A stretch of 64,000 bases of DNA. It comes from Gracilimonas sp965227785. GTDB taxonomy: Bacteria; Bacteroidota; Rhodothermia; Balneolales; Balneolaceae. Numbering within the stretch: the first letter of the stretch is position 1; the number at the start of each line of letters is the position of its first letter. A program made the position numbers and the translations under genes. The notes beneath the pieces were generated by a model. It was not told the origin of the DNA. It did not search any database and saw only the letters and a list, made by a program, of their open reading frames with translations. Positions 32,032 through 40,785 of this stretch are shown one piece after another. The stretch is from positions 682,001 to 746,000 of the forward strand of contig NZ_OZ245785.1 in assembly GCF_965227785.1 (NCBI RefSeq), read 5' to 3'.

Positions 32032-32988
32032 ATGAGCTCTTTAAACCAATCGCCTTCTCTAAGAGAATCTCAATCTAAATGGCTTTCAATTTTTATAACC
32101 TTAATTATTTCAGGTTTATTAACCTACTGGGGTATTTATGGAATTGGAGAATATGGAATTGCGCTATTCTTTCTGACTCCAATTTTTATCGGGGCTTGTC
32201 CAATAGTCCTTTTTGGCTACAAAAAGAGAATAACCGAAACCCAATCATGGAAAACAGGTTTGTTAACACTCGGCTTATTCTCTCTGGGTATTTTTTTGGT
32301 TGGCATGGAAGGTGTTATCTGTATAATAATGGCTGCTCCAATTGCAATACCACTTACACTGGCAGGCAGTTATCTAGGTTATAGTATTGTTCGCAGATCT
32401 CAGAAAAACTCGTTAGTTGCCTTAATCCTTTTATTGTTTGCAATTCCTCTTACTGCTTTCATTGAGAAAGACCAAAGTATTGTAGAACATCCGGTTACAA
32501 CATCAGTAATTATAGATGCTGACCCTGAAACAGTCTGGAATAATGTGATCGAGTTTCCGGAATTGAATCCGGCTAATGAACTGATTTTTAGGGCTGGAAT
32601 TGCTTACCCTACTGATGCAACTATTGATGGAAAAGGAATTGGTGCCATTCGCTATTGTAATTTTTCAACCGGAAGCTTTATTGAGCCTATTACCACTTGG
32701 GAAGAACCCACAAAACTGGCCTTTGACGTAATTAAACAACCTGAACCAATGAACGAAGTGAGTATGTGGAATGTCAAAGTCCCCCATCTTGACAATTATT
32801 TTGTTTCAAAACGAGGACAGTTTGAATTAGAAGAGTTAGATGATGGAAGAACTAAATTAACAGGCACTACTTGGTATGTAAATAAAATCAAACCTCACTT
32901 CTATTGGTCTCTTTGGAGTGACTATATTGTACATAAGATTCACCACAGAGTATTAATCCATATCAAAGATATTTCAGAAGATCCTTGA
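32032..32988 (+). CDS. membrane protein with C-terminal SRPBCC domain
   Basis: The 318-residue protein has four or five hydrophobic helices in the first 150 residues. A START/SRPBCC ligand-binding domain follows (about 160-315): VTTSVIIDADPETVWNNVIEFPEL, then KRGQFELEELDDGRTKLTGTTWYV. SRPBCC domains hold hydrophobic ligands. The fusion of a membrane region to this domain is found in uncharacterised proteins. It starts at ATG 32032. It belongs to the run of accessory genes right of the array. Confidence 0.75.
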   Translation: MSSLNQSPSLRESQSKWLSIFITLIISGLLTYWGIYGIGEYGIALFFLTPIFIGACPIVLFGYKKRITETQSWKTGLLTLGLFSLGIFLVGMEGVICIIMAAPIAIPLTLAGSYLGYSIVRRSQKNSLVALILLLFAIPLTAFIEKDQSIVEHPVTTSVIIDADPETVWNNVIEFPELNPANELIFRAGIAYPTDATIDGKGIGAIRYCNFSTGSFIEPITTWEEPTKLAFDVIKQPEPMNEVSMWNVKVPHLDNYFVSKRGQFELEELDDGRTKLTGTTWYVNKIKPHFYWSLWSDYIVHKIHHRVLIHIKDISEDP

Positions 32989-33023
32989 GAAAGCAAAGTA
33001 ATATTCTACAAAACTAAGGCTTA

Positions 33024-33509
33024 ATGATACGTCCTGTTAAACCTGAAGACGCCTCCGCCTTGCTTGACATCTACAACTACTACGTCCGGGAGACAACCGT
33101 CACTTTCGAGGAAGAAGAAATCACTCCTGATGACATTCAATCCCGCATATTGAAAGTAGAATCTGCCGGACTCCCCTGGCTGGTGGCTGAAACAGAGAAC
33201 GAGATTGTTGGTTACTCCTATGCCACCAAATGGAAAGAACGTTCGGCTTATCGGTATTCGGTGGAAATATCGGTGTATGTAGATCATAATCAGCAGGGAA
33301 ACGGATGGGGAACCAAACTCTATCAGGCCTTATTCACCGAACTTCAGAGAAAGAACATCCATGTGGCGATAGGCGGAATTACCCTGCCGAATAAAGCCAG
33401 TATTGCTCTACACGAAAAGTTCGGAATGAAGAAAGTAGCACACTTCAAAGAAATCGGATTTAAATTCGGCCAATGGCTGGATGTGGGCTACTGGCAGAAG
33501 AGGTTGTAA
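33024..33509 (+). CDS. GNAT acetyltransferase (phosphinothricin acetyltransferase-like)
   Basis: This 161-residue GNAT protein follows the PAT/YncA pattern closely: IRPVKPEDASALLDIYNYYV, TVTFEEEEITPDDIQSRI, VEISVYVDHNQQGNGWGTKLYQALF (acetyl-CoA loop QGNGWG) and HEKFGMKKVAHFKEIGFKFGQWLDVGYW. Members acetylate the amino group of phosphinothricin, methionine sulfoximine or related amino acids, often as detoxification. It starts at ATG 33024, soon after the SRPBCC gene. Confidence 0.88.
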   Translation: MIRPVKPEDASALLDIYNYYVRETTVTFEEEEITPDDIQSRILKVESAGLPWLVAETENEIVGYSYATKWKERSAYRYSVEISVYVDHNQQGNGWGTKLYQALFTELQRKNIHVAIGGITLPNKASIALHEKFGMKKVAHFKEIGFKFGQWLDVGYWQKRL

Positions 33510-33543
33510 GACTGGAGCACTTACTCGGAACCAATTATTACCT

Positions 33544-33573
33544 CTTGTTTCTAATTAATTAAATCCGCTAATT
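33544..33573 (+). promoter_or_regulatory. degenerate CTTGT-N20-TAATT element upstream of TfoX gene
   Basis: CTTGT and the intervening TTCTAATTAATTAA match the element at 30893, but the end reads TAATT instead of TACTT. The start codon is 28 bp later. Confidence 0.35.
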
Positions 33574-33601
33574 CCCTCAGGTTAGTAATTCATAAAAGAA
33601 T

Positions 33602-33931
33602 ATGGCTTTTGACGAGGGTTTGGCGGAGCGGATTCGGAACATGCTGCAGGGTCAGGATAATGTGGTTGAAAAGAAAATGTTTGGCGGACTTTGTTTCATG
33701 GTTTCCGGCCACATGGCCGTTGGCATTGTTAACCATAAACTTATGGCCAGAGTTGGACCCAACCAATATGACGAGTGCCTCTCTAAACCTCATACCATAA
33801 AAATGGATTTTACCGGTCGCCCCATGAAAGGAATGATTTATGTGTTACCTGAAGGATTGCAAGAAGATCAGGATTTAAAATTCTGGTTGGAAACCTCTCT
33901 GTCATTCACCTCCTCTCTCACCCCAAAATAA
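33602..33931 (+). CDS. TfoX/Sxy N-terminal family protein
   Basis: The 109-residue protein matches the TfoX N-terminal domain: LAERIRNMLQGQDNVVEKKMFGGLCFMVSGHMAVGIVNHKLMARVG, then MDFTGRPMKGMIYVLPEGL. The K-MFGG motif is the hallmark. In gamma-proteobacteria TfoX/Sxy controls competence. Here a single-domain form in accessory DNA most likely has another, unknown role. It starts at ATG 33602; the GyrI-like gene follows 7 bp after the stop and is probably cotranscribed. Confidence 0.85.
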   Translation: MAFDEGLAERIRNMLQGQDNVVEKKMFGGLCFMVSGHMAVGIVNHKLMARVGPNQYDECLSKPHTIKMDFTGRPMKGMIYVLPEGLQEDQDLKFWLETSLSFTSSLTPK

Positions 33932-33938
33932 TAATGCC

Positions 33939-34442
33939 ATGCAGGAACCCCGTATTGTTACCATATCAGAAATAAAACTTGTGGGAAAGCGCATTCGAAC
34001 TTCTCTGGCTCAAGATCAGACCCGTGAGTTGTGGAAGTCTTTTCATCCCCATGTGCATCAAATCGAAAACATGACGGGTTCCGGTTTATATTCTGTTCAG
34101 GTTTTTGATGACGATTTAAGTTCCGAAAGCTTTACTCCGGAAACACTTTTCGAGAAATGGGCTGCAGTGGAGGTCAATGATTTTACCAATCTGAATAATG
34201 GTATGGAGAACTTAACACTGGCCGGTGGCAAATATGCCGTGTTCATTCATAAAGGGCTCTCCTCAGATTTCCAAAAAACCAGCCAATATATTCACACCAA
34301 ATGGCTGCCGGGCACTTTTTATGAACTGGATAACCGTCCTCATTTTGAAGTCATGAAAAACGACTATGATCCCAACGACCCAGAAGCGGAGGAGGAAGTT
34401 TGGATTCCAATTAAGGACTCAGAAGTTGGTTATGATTTATAA
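33939..34442 (+). CDS. GyrI-like / AraC effector-binding domain protein
   Basis: The 167-residue protein has the GyrI-like small-molecule-binding fold: VTISEIKLVGKRIRTSL at the start, a central WAAVEVNDF, LAGGKYAVFIHKG, and the closing HFEVMKNDYDPNDPEAEEEVWIPIK. This is the BmrR/SbmC effector-binding domain without a DNA-binding part. Such stand-alone proteins bind or hydrolyse cyclic-scaffold toxins or act as DNA-gyrase inhibitors' partners; the ligand is unknown. It starts at ATG 33939. Confidence 0.85.
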   Translation: MQEPRIVTISEIKLVGKRIRTSLAQDQTRELWKSFHPHVHQIENMTGSGLYSVQVFDDDLSSESFTPETLFEKWAAVEVNDFTNLNNGMENLTLAGGKYAVFIHKGLSSDFQKTSQYIHTKWLPGTFYELDNRPHFEVMKNDYDPNDPEAEEEVWIPIKDSEVGYDL

Positions 34443-34503
34443 AGCCTGTAGCTAAGTTTATTTTTTGTGGTAATACTCCAGCTAATTTGATGTATATTTG
34501 GGC

Positions 34504-34869
34504 ATGAAATTTTTGCTTCCCTTTTTAGTAGTTTTGCTTAACAGTGGGATTAATTCAATCCTTGCCGGCGCTACTAATTTCTACTCTGATGCAGAAATAA
34601 AGCAAACCAAGAGTATTGAATTTGAGAATACCTGGTTATCAGGACACGCTGCTCTCTTTTCTTCCCCCACATCAGGAGAACAGAATGTTAATTACAGGGA
34701 GAGACTTACAGAATCAAGCGCGGAAGAAGAACCCGCATCACTCTGTTACCCACCATGTAAAAATACATGCAGAGTTACGCCGGATTCTATTTATTTAGAA
34801 TGCTCTAAACTCATTGATGGAAGCCAAACGGCAAGGAAGCTCTTGTTTCCCTTCCACTCTTTTCTATAG
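34504..34869 (+). CDS. small secreted hypothetical protein
   Basis: This 121-residue frame begins with a plausible signal peptide (KFLLPFLVVLLNSGINSILAG) from ATG 34504. A TTG at 34498 is also in frame. The mature part is polar and contains four cysteines (CYPPCKNTCRV and LEC). No family is recognised. Just upstream, TGTATATTTGG fits a Bacteroidota-type promoter. It may be a real secreted peptide gene or a spurious frame. Confidence 0.45.
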   Translation: MKFLLPFLVVLLNSGINSILAGATNFYSDAEIKQTKSIEFENTWLSGHAALFSSPTSGEQNVNYRERLTESSAEEEPASLCYPPCKNTCRVTPDSIYLECSKLIDGSQTARKLLFPFHSFL

Positions 34870-34976
34870 GCCATTTTGATGAATCAGCTTATTAATTAAG
34901 CTGCTTGCCAATCAAACCATGATTAAAAGGATAAGCCTCCTTTCATGGAAATTATTTCATACCAAAATTTATCAAG

Positions 34977-35096
34977 ATGGAAATCGATCTATTTTCAATT
35001 GTGGTCGTAATTATTGCGTTCTCGCTTTTTTTAATCCCTATTGTAATCGACAAAGTGAAGAGCAATAAAAAGGATGATTCACAAGAAACAAACTAA
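34977..35096 (+). CDS. 39-residue single-helix membrane protein
   Basis: A short frame from ATG 34977 encodes 39 residues: an acidic start (MEID), one hydrophobic helix (LFSIVVVIIAFSLFLIPIVI) and a highly charged Lys/Asp-rich tail. A good terminator follows at once, which supports expression. Size and shape recall small subunits (MetS) of NSS transporters, and an NSS transporter gene is next to it. That gene is on the other strand, unlike the usual operon, so the link is speculative. Confidence 0.45.
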   Translation: MEIDLFSIVVVIIAFSLFLIPIVIDKVKSNKKDDSQETN

Positions 35097-35101
35097 GAAT
35101 G

Positions 35102-35133
35102 AAGCCCCGCGGCAAAGTGTCGGGGCTTTTTTA
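35102..35133. terminator. rho-independent terminator
   Basis: AAGCCCCG pairs with CGGGGCTT and is followed by TTTT. It serves the small membrane-protein gene and possibly the convergent NSS transporter. Confidence 0.85.
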
Positions 35134-35134
35134 C

Positions 35135-36619
35135 TTACTTATTGCTTTTCATCAACCGCTTGCGGAAAAACCATACAAGAAGCAGCGCAAGCCCCCATTG
35201 AAGCACAACCGTCATCACCGAAAATGGACTTAACGGATTATACCAGGTATCCGGAGCATACGTGGTGGCAGAAAGATACATCCACCAGCCCAGCAGCGTA
35301 ACTACTTCAATCGGCACCACATATTTGATGATGATTTCCCACCAGGAGCCCAGGGTAGTTGAGCGATCTTCGGTATTGATAAGCTCATCCCGGAATTTTT
35401 GTGTTCCATATTTAATGACCGCATAGGAAATAAGAGCTCCTGAAACCATAAGTCCTACTCCCCACACAAAATCCTGATTGGCAAAGATGGTCAGGTTCAG
35501 TGCTGAAGGAATACCAAATCCAAAGCCGGCTGCACAGATAATCAATGTTGCTCGTTTGCGATTCGCTCCCATATCTACAAATACTTTGACAGCCAGCTCG
35601 ATCATGGAGATTAATGAGCTAAATGCTGCAAAGGTCAAGCCCAGAAAAAATAGGATGGCGAAAATACCACCGCCTCCCATGGTTGCAAACAACTGAGGCA
35701 TCCAGATAAAGGTGAGTCCCGTAGAAGCAGGGCCGGATGTCTTCATCACATCCAGAATCTCACCGCTTCCCATTTGAGGACTTAATGTTCCAAACACCGT
35801 TGAGAAAATGATGATGGCGGCCAGTAACGAAACCATGTTATTACCAATTCCGGTCTGGAAAGCCGTGATGGTTACATCATCGGTCTTCCGCATATAGGCC
35901 GCATAGGTCAAGATCAGCCCCCAGGCAGCTCCGGTATCCCAGGCATTTTGGGTAAGGGCTTCCAGCCATATTTCCGGCTTTTTCAATGTTGACCAGTCCG
36001 GGGTAAACAGATATTCAGTTCCAAGTCCACTACCTTCCAGCGACAATGCTTTGAACAGGGAAACGATTAATACCAACAACAGGGACGGAATCAGCACTTT
36101 GTTTACTTTCTCGATGGACGAAATACCTTTAATTACGATAAAACCACCCACGCTCATCACAAAGGCGTGTGCAATAAGCGGCCAACTTGAACCTTGAAAC
36201 CCATCCCAGATGGCATTAGCCTGCTGAAGATTTGCTGGTAAAGCTTCGGTGATACTGGTTATTAAATAGTAGAGACACCATCCGGCAACCACGCTGTAGT
36301 AAAACATTATGGCCGTGGCTACAAAGCCTACAAAACCACCAAGCCAGCCTTTTTTCTCTCCAATCAATTCAACAAAAGAACCGACTACACCTTTTCGGCC
36401 GTTTCTTCCCATTCCATATTCGGCAATTATGAGGGGAATAGACCACAGGACCAGAAAGCAAATCCAGGCAAATAGAAAAGCACCCGCTCCTTCTTCTCCC
36501 CCGTTTTGAGCTGCTATTCGGGGAAACCGCCAGATATTACCCGTTCCAATGGCGATTCCGAGCACACTTAAAATCAACCCCAGTTTGGAAGAAAAACGTT
36601 CTTTTGTATTCGCTGACAT
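35135..36619 (-). CDS. sodium-dependent transporter (NSS/SNF family)
   Basis: This 494-residue transporter has about 11-12 membrane helices and the NSS signature in helix 1 (FSSKLGLILSVLGIAIGTGNIWRFPRI), which forms the sodium and substrate site. Further support is ITSITEALPANLQQ in the second extracellular region and LTFAAFSSLISMIE in helix 8. NSS proteins take up amino acids (for example Trp, Leu, Met) or related compounds with Na+. The substrate is not decided by sequence. It starts at ATG 36619 and stands alone. Confidence 0.92.
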   Translation of the reverse strand: MSANTKERFSSKLGLILSVLGIAIGTGNIWRFPRIAAQNGGEEGAGAFLFAWICFLVLWSIPLIIAEYGMGRNGRKGVVGSFVELIGEKKGWLGGFVGFVATAIMFYYSVVAGWCLYYLITSITEALPANLQQANAIWDGFQGSSWPLIAHAFVMSVGGFIVIKGISSIEKVNKVLIPSLLLVLIVSLFKALSLEGSGLGTEYLFTPDWSTLKKPEIWLEALTQNAWDTGAAWGLILTYAAYMRKTDDVTITAFQTGIGNNMVSLLAAIIIFSTVFGTLSPQMGSGEILDVMKTSGPASTGLTFIWMPQLFATMGGGGIFAILFFLGLTFAAFSSLISMIELAVKVFVDMGANRKRATLIICAAGFGFGIPSALNLTIFANQDFVWGVGLMVSGALISYAVIKYGTQKFRDELINTEDRSTTLGSWWEIIIKYVVPIEVVTLLGWWMYLSATTYAPDTWYNPLSPFSVMTVVLQWGLALLLVWFFRKRLMKSNK

Positions 36620-36797
36620 GAAAAATATTTAAAGTTGAAAATACGATTCGAACTTTCCCGTTTTAGCTGCGAGAAGTTTAAATTCTTATGTATCTTACAT
36701 TTTGATTAGTATAAGGCTGTGCTTATAATTGCGAGCCTATCATAAAATGTTATCTACGAATATCCAAAAACTTTTTTGAGCAGTTAACCAATTTTAC

Positions 36798-39776
36798 ATG
36801 CTTTCAGATCATAAAACGACCAACAGATATCTCGCCCTATTTACCTTTGCTGTTTCCCTAATTATATACACGCTAACCCTCGCGCCTACCGCCAGTTTCT
36901 GGGATGCAGGTGAATTCATTGCCGTTGCCCATGGGTTGCAGGTAAACCACCCTCCGGGCGCCCCCTTTTACTCCATCGTTGGCCGGCTGTTTTCCATGTT
37001 TATGCCCGCGGAGTATATAGCCGTTAGCATTAACTTTATAAGTGCGCTCAGTTCAGCCTTAACGGTGATGTTTTTGTACCTGATTGTGGTTCGTCTGGTT
37101 CGTGAATGGAAAGGCCATCCGGATTCCATGGAGTTCATGGATAAAATCGGGATGTATGGTGGTGCTTTGGTCGGAGCCCTCACCTTTGCCGTAACCGATA
37201 CCTTCTGGTTTAGTGCTGTAGAAGCCGAAGTATATGCCATGTCCATGTTTTTTACCTCTATTGTAGTCTGGATGGCATTGAAGTGGGCTGAAAATTTCGA
37301 CAAGCCTTATAATGAGCGCTGGCTGGTTCTGATTGCTTATATGTTTGGTATAGCGATTGGTGTTCACCTTTTGAATTTGTTGGCTCTGTTTTTTGTAGCT
37401 CTGATTGTGTACTTCAAGCTTAAGGAATTTGAGTGGAAATCATTCTTATTAATGGGTGTCGGAGCTGTTATTGCCTTCTTTTCGGTCTATCCATTTACCA
37501 TCCAGATGATTCCAACCATGGCTAACAGCGTGGACGATGCCACCTACGGACTCATTGGCCCGATGCTGTTTATCTTTCTTTTTATGGCTGCTGTTGCCTA
37601 TGCTGTATATTACACGCATAAGCACAAAATGCGTATCGCCAATATCATCGCCATCAGTTATGCCATGATATTGATCGGCTTCTCTTCTTATTCCGTGATC
37701 ATGATTCGGTCTATCGCCGACCCTCCCATTGATGAGAACGATCCGGAAACCGTTGAAGCCTTTATCAGCTACCTGAAGCGCGAGCAGTATGGAGCAACTC
37801 CTATTTTAAAGGGTAATAACTACAACGACCAAACCGGGCAAATTGACCGCTCCTCAGAAGAATTCTTCCCTCGTCGCTATTCTCCGGCTCCCAACCACCT
37901 GGATTATTATGGGCGGTATAACTCAGACTGGTCTTACTTCTGGGATTACCAGGTTAATCACATGTATATCCGGTACTTTAACTGGAATTTTATCGGGCGT
38001 GAAGCGGATATTCAGGATACCGGTTGGCGATCCGGATTTGAAGAACCGGCCTACCCCGATAACCCGGCCAGCAATGCCTATTTCTTTATCCCGTTTTTGC
38101 TTGGTTTATTTGGGATGATCTTCCACTTCAGTTCCGACTGGAAACGGGCTCTCGCTATACTTGCACTCTTTATTGTTACGGGGTTGGCGATTATCGTGTT
38201 CCTGAATCAACCTCCATATCAGCCGCGGGAGCGGGATTATGCCTACGTGGGCTCCTTCTTTGCCTTTTCGATATGGCTTGGCCTTGGAGTCACCGGAATT
38301 ATTGAACTCATTAAGCAATACGCCAACAACAGAATTCTGGGTTACGCCGCTGTGGTTTTTTGCCTGCTGGCCTCCCCCGTATGGATGGGCTATCAAAATT
38401 GGGATGACCACGACCGAAGCAACAGGTACGTCGCACCCGACTATGCGCGAAATCTGCTGGAATCGGTAGCTCCGAATGCCATTATCTTTACCAATGGTGA
38501 TAATGACACATTCCCACTCTGGTATGCACAGGAAGTGGAAGGTATCCGTACCGATGTCCGTATTGTATGTCTGAGTCTTTTGAATACTGACTGGTACATT
38601 AAGCAGCTCAGAGACCAATGGTCGCACGAATCAGCTCCACTCCCGATCTCTCTTTCTGATGAAGAAGTGGAACGGGTAACTGCCGGTATAAGCCAGTGGC
38701 AACCGCAGGATATAACCATCCCGGTTGATAAGGAAATGCTGAAAAATGCTTTTTCTGAAGACATGAATTACAAAGAAGCCATCGGAGTTAAGCCGGATAC
38801 CTCTCTGCCTATTCTTCAGAAAGGTGTTGACTTTGAAATGCCGGTAGACTCACTCGATAACCAGGTAAGCTGGAAATTAAATGGCCGCTTTTACGGGCAA
38901 AACCAGCAAGGTGATCGTATCTATTATCTACAGGTTCAGGATCGTTTGATTTTGGATATCCTTCAAACCAACAACTGGTTACGACCCGTATACTTTGCGA
39001 ATACTGTTTCCGGTGAAAGTCAGCTTAACTTGCAGGATTATTTCCGAACCGAGGGTAAAGCCTATCGAGTAGTCCCTAAAGATTTTGGAGCCGGACGTGA
39101 AGGCCACATTAACCCTAAAATATTTACCGATCGGGTTGAGAACTTCAAGTTCCGCGAATGGAATAACCCGGATGTATACTTTGATGAAAACATCCGCCGT
39201 ATGCTCAGTAACTACCGCTTTAACTTTATGTCGCTGGCAATGACCTATCGCGAGGAAGGCAAGATAGACAGTGCTCAATACTGGCTGAAGTGGGGAGAAG
39301 AGAAAATTCCATTCCGCCCTTCTGAAACCAACGAGTCGCTTAAGTTACTCTATGCGGTACGGTACGCGCAGGTAGATCTTCATGATGATGCTATACGACT
39401 TGCCGGCACAGCTGTTGATGAGATCAAGGAAAAACTTGAGAAAAACCTGAATCGTTTCTCTGATATAGAAGCGGAATTCAATGAACTGAATCAGCAGCTT
39501 CAAAGTGCACAATCACGTGGCGACATTCGCACCCAGCGTGAAATCCGCCCACAATTGGAGCAGCTGAATAGTGATGCTCAGCAATACCTGACTGCAGTTC
39601 GAACTGCACGACAATCGCTGGTATTAATTCAGTATACCTATTACCAGGGTGGTAGTACCGAAGAAGCCACTGCCCTTGCCGAAGAGGTAAATATGATGAT
39701 GGGTAGCAGTTTCCCTCCTATGCCGGTTACTAAAGAAGCCAGTGAGCAGGAAATTCAACGCTACGGAATCAATTAA
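36798..39776 (+). CDS. DUF2723 family membrane glycosyltransferase-like protein
   Basis: This 992-residue protein has about ten membrane helices in the first 560 residues. The N-terminal DUF2723 signature is present (YTLTLAPTASFWDAGEFIAVAHGLQVNHPPGAPFY). The WDAGEF Asp/Glu pair is at the place of the catalytic acid of GT-C O-mannosyltransferases. The soluble C-terminal part has a tetratricopeptide-like region and a coiled coil (EIKEKLEKNLNRFSDIEAEF...). The family is typical of Bacteroidota and relatives and is linked to protein O-glycosylation by inference. It starts at ATG 36798. Confidence 0.9.
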   Translation: MLSDHKTTNRYLALFTFAVSLIIYTLTLAPTASFWDAGEFIAVAHGLQVNHPPGAPFYSIVGRLFSMFMPAEYIAVSINFISALSSALTVMFLYLIVVRLVREWKGHPDSMEFMDKIGMYGGALVGALTFAVTDTFWFSAVEAEVYAMSMFFTSIVVWMALKWAENFDKPYNERWLVLIAYMFGIAIGVHLLNLLALFFVALIVYFKLKEFEWKSFLLMGVGAVIAFFSVYPFTIQMIPTMANSVDDATYGLIGPMLFIFLFMAAVAYAVYYTHKHKMRIANIIAISYAMILIGFSSYSVIMIRSIADPPIDENDPETVEAFISYLKREQYGATPILKGNNYNDQTGQIDRSSEEFFPRRYSPAPNHLDYYGRYNSDWSYFWDYQVNHMYIRYFNWNFIGREADIQDTGWRSGFEEPAYPDNPASNAYFFIPFLLGLFGMIFHFSSDWKRALAILALFIVTGLAIIVFLNQPPYQPRERDYAYVGSFFAFSIWLGLGVTGIIELIKQYANNRILGYAAVVFCLLASPVWMGYQNWDDHDRSNRYVAPDYARNLLESVAPNAIIFTNGDNDTFPLWYAQEVEGIRTDVRIVCLSLLNTDWYIKQLRDQWSHESAPLPISLSDEEVERVTAGISQWQPQDITIPVDKEMLKNAFSEDMNYKEAIGVKPDTSLPILQKGVDFEMPVDSLDNQVSWKLNGRFYGQNQQGDRIYYLQVQDRLILDILQTNNWLRPVYFANTVSGESQLNLQDYFRTEGKAYRVVPKDFGAGREGHINPKIFTDRVENFKFREWNNPDVYFDENIRRMLSNYRFNFMSLAMTYREEGKIDSAQYWLKWGEEKIPFRPSETNESLKLLYAVRYAQVDLHDDAIRLAGTAVDEIKEKLEKNLNRFSDIEAEFNELNQQLQSAQSRGDIRTQREIRPQLEQLNSDAQQYLTAVRTARQSLVLIQYTYYQGGSTEEATALAEEVNMMMGSSFPPMPVTKEASEQEIQRYGIN

Positions 39777-39836
39777 CTCTTTCATTTAAACTTATGAGAA
39801 GGTGCCGTATATTTCGGGACAATTAATGAGCCAGCT

Positions 39837-40283
39837 ATGATTCACCAGTTTACAAAAGAAAATATTGATACCATCGGAAAGGTTTTGGGAACCAAGCCCA
39901 AGCCCCTGGGTAATGACGTGTTCAGGTTTGAAGTAAAAAGCGAGGAAGAGCCTCGAAAACTGGCCCTTGAGATTCATCTTGGGCTGGATGTAAATAACGA
40001 ACAGATGAACATGGTATCTGTTTACGCTTACAACACCTTTTTGCAGCTTCATAACTGTACCGCTTTTGTTGCTAGTGAGATGCTTCAACAGGTTACCTTC
40101 TTCGGAAAATCCGGCGAAAAGACATCCGGGCTTATCGTTGAGAAAACAGCCGGCTGTAGTTTATATGCTAATGTGGATCACTCTATACTGAGTGGTGATT
40201 TTACCCAGCTTCCAGAAGATTTGATGATGTGCGGTATCGCCCTCTCCCTCACCGAGTCGATGGACGACGATTTCACCTTCTAA
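39837..40283 (+). CDS. hypothetical protein, 148 residues
   Basis: This soluble, acidic 148-residue protein has no signal peptide and no family that I recognise. The visible pattern is alpha/beta: ENIDTIGKVLGTKPKPLGNDVFRFEV, LALEIHLGLDVNNEQMNMVSVYAYNTFLQLHNC, and a C-terminal EDLMMCGIALSLTESMDDDFTF. It starts at ATG 39837, between the DUF2723 gene and ybeY, which begins 10 bp after its stop. Cotranscription with ybeY is likely. Confidence 0.75.
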   Translation: MIHQFTKENIDTIGKVLGTKPKPLGNDVFRFEVKSEEEPRKLALEIHLGLDVNNEQMNMVSVYAYNTFLQLHNCTAFVASEMLQQVTFFGKSGEKTSGLIVEKTAGCSLYANVDHSILSGDFTQLPEDLMMCGIALSLTESMDDDFTF

Positions 40284-40293
40284 AAGCACCCTT

Positions 40294-40752
40294 TTGAAAA
40301 CAGATTCTTCCATCCTTCAAATTTTTAATGAAAGCGATGAGAAGGTTCCGTTAAGTCAGTCAAAGGCCGAGTCGATTCTGCAGATAATTTCTGATAAAGA
40401 AGGTGCCTCTTTCTCTCTGGTTGAACTTGTCTTTGTGAGTGAGCAGGAAATTGTCCGTATCAATAAAGAACACCTGAATCGCTACTATGTTACCGATATT
40501 ATTTCTTTCCGGTACGACGATGAACCCGATTCAAAAGGCAATGAAGCAATTGAAGGGACCCTGTTTTGTTGCGCTCCAAGAATCATCGAGCAATCGGCAG
40601 AATTTAAAGAACCGGTGGAAAGAGAATTTCAACGCATCTTTATTCACGGATTGCTTCACCTGATTGGTTATGAAGATTCTTCAGATAAGGAAAAAGAGGC
40701 TATGACGGAGCTGGAAAATAAATATTTAGCCCTCGCTGAAGCCAACAAATAG
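40294..40752 (+). CDS. ybeY: endoribonuclease YbeY
   Basis: YbeY is a zinc-dependent RNase needed for 16S rRNA 3'-end maturation and ribosome quality control. The 152-residue protein has the metal site HGLLHLIGYEDS (H-x3-H-x5-D, with D/E at the third position as in many Bacteroidota). It also has the conserved YVTDIISFRYDD and EGTLFCCAPRI segments. The usual H-x3-H-x5-H third histidine is replaced by Asp or Glu. It has to use a TTG start at 40294; no in-frame ATG is available early. Confidence 0.9.
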   Translation: MKTDSSILQIFNESDEKVPLSQSKAESILQIISDKEGASFSLVELVFVSEQEIVRINKEHLNRYYVTDIISFRYDDEPDSKGNEAIEGTLFCCAPRIIEQSAEFKEPVEREFQRIFIHGLLHLIGYEDSSDKEKEAMTELENKYLALAEANK

Positions 40753-40785
40753 ATAATTTCTGCGTACATCAGTCCAAAACTACGG

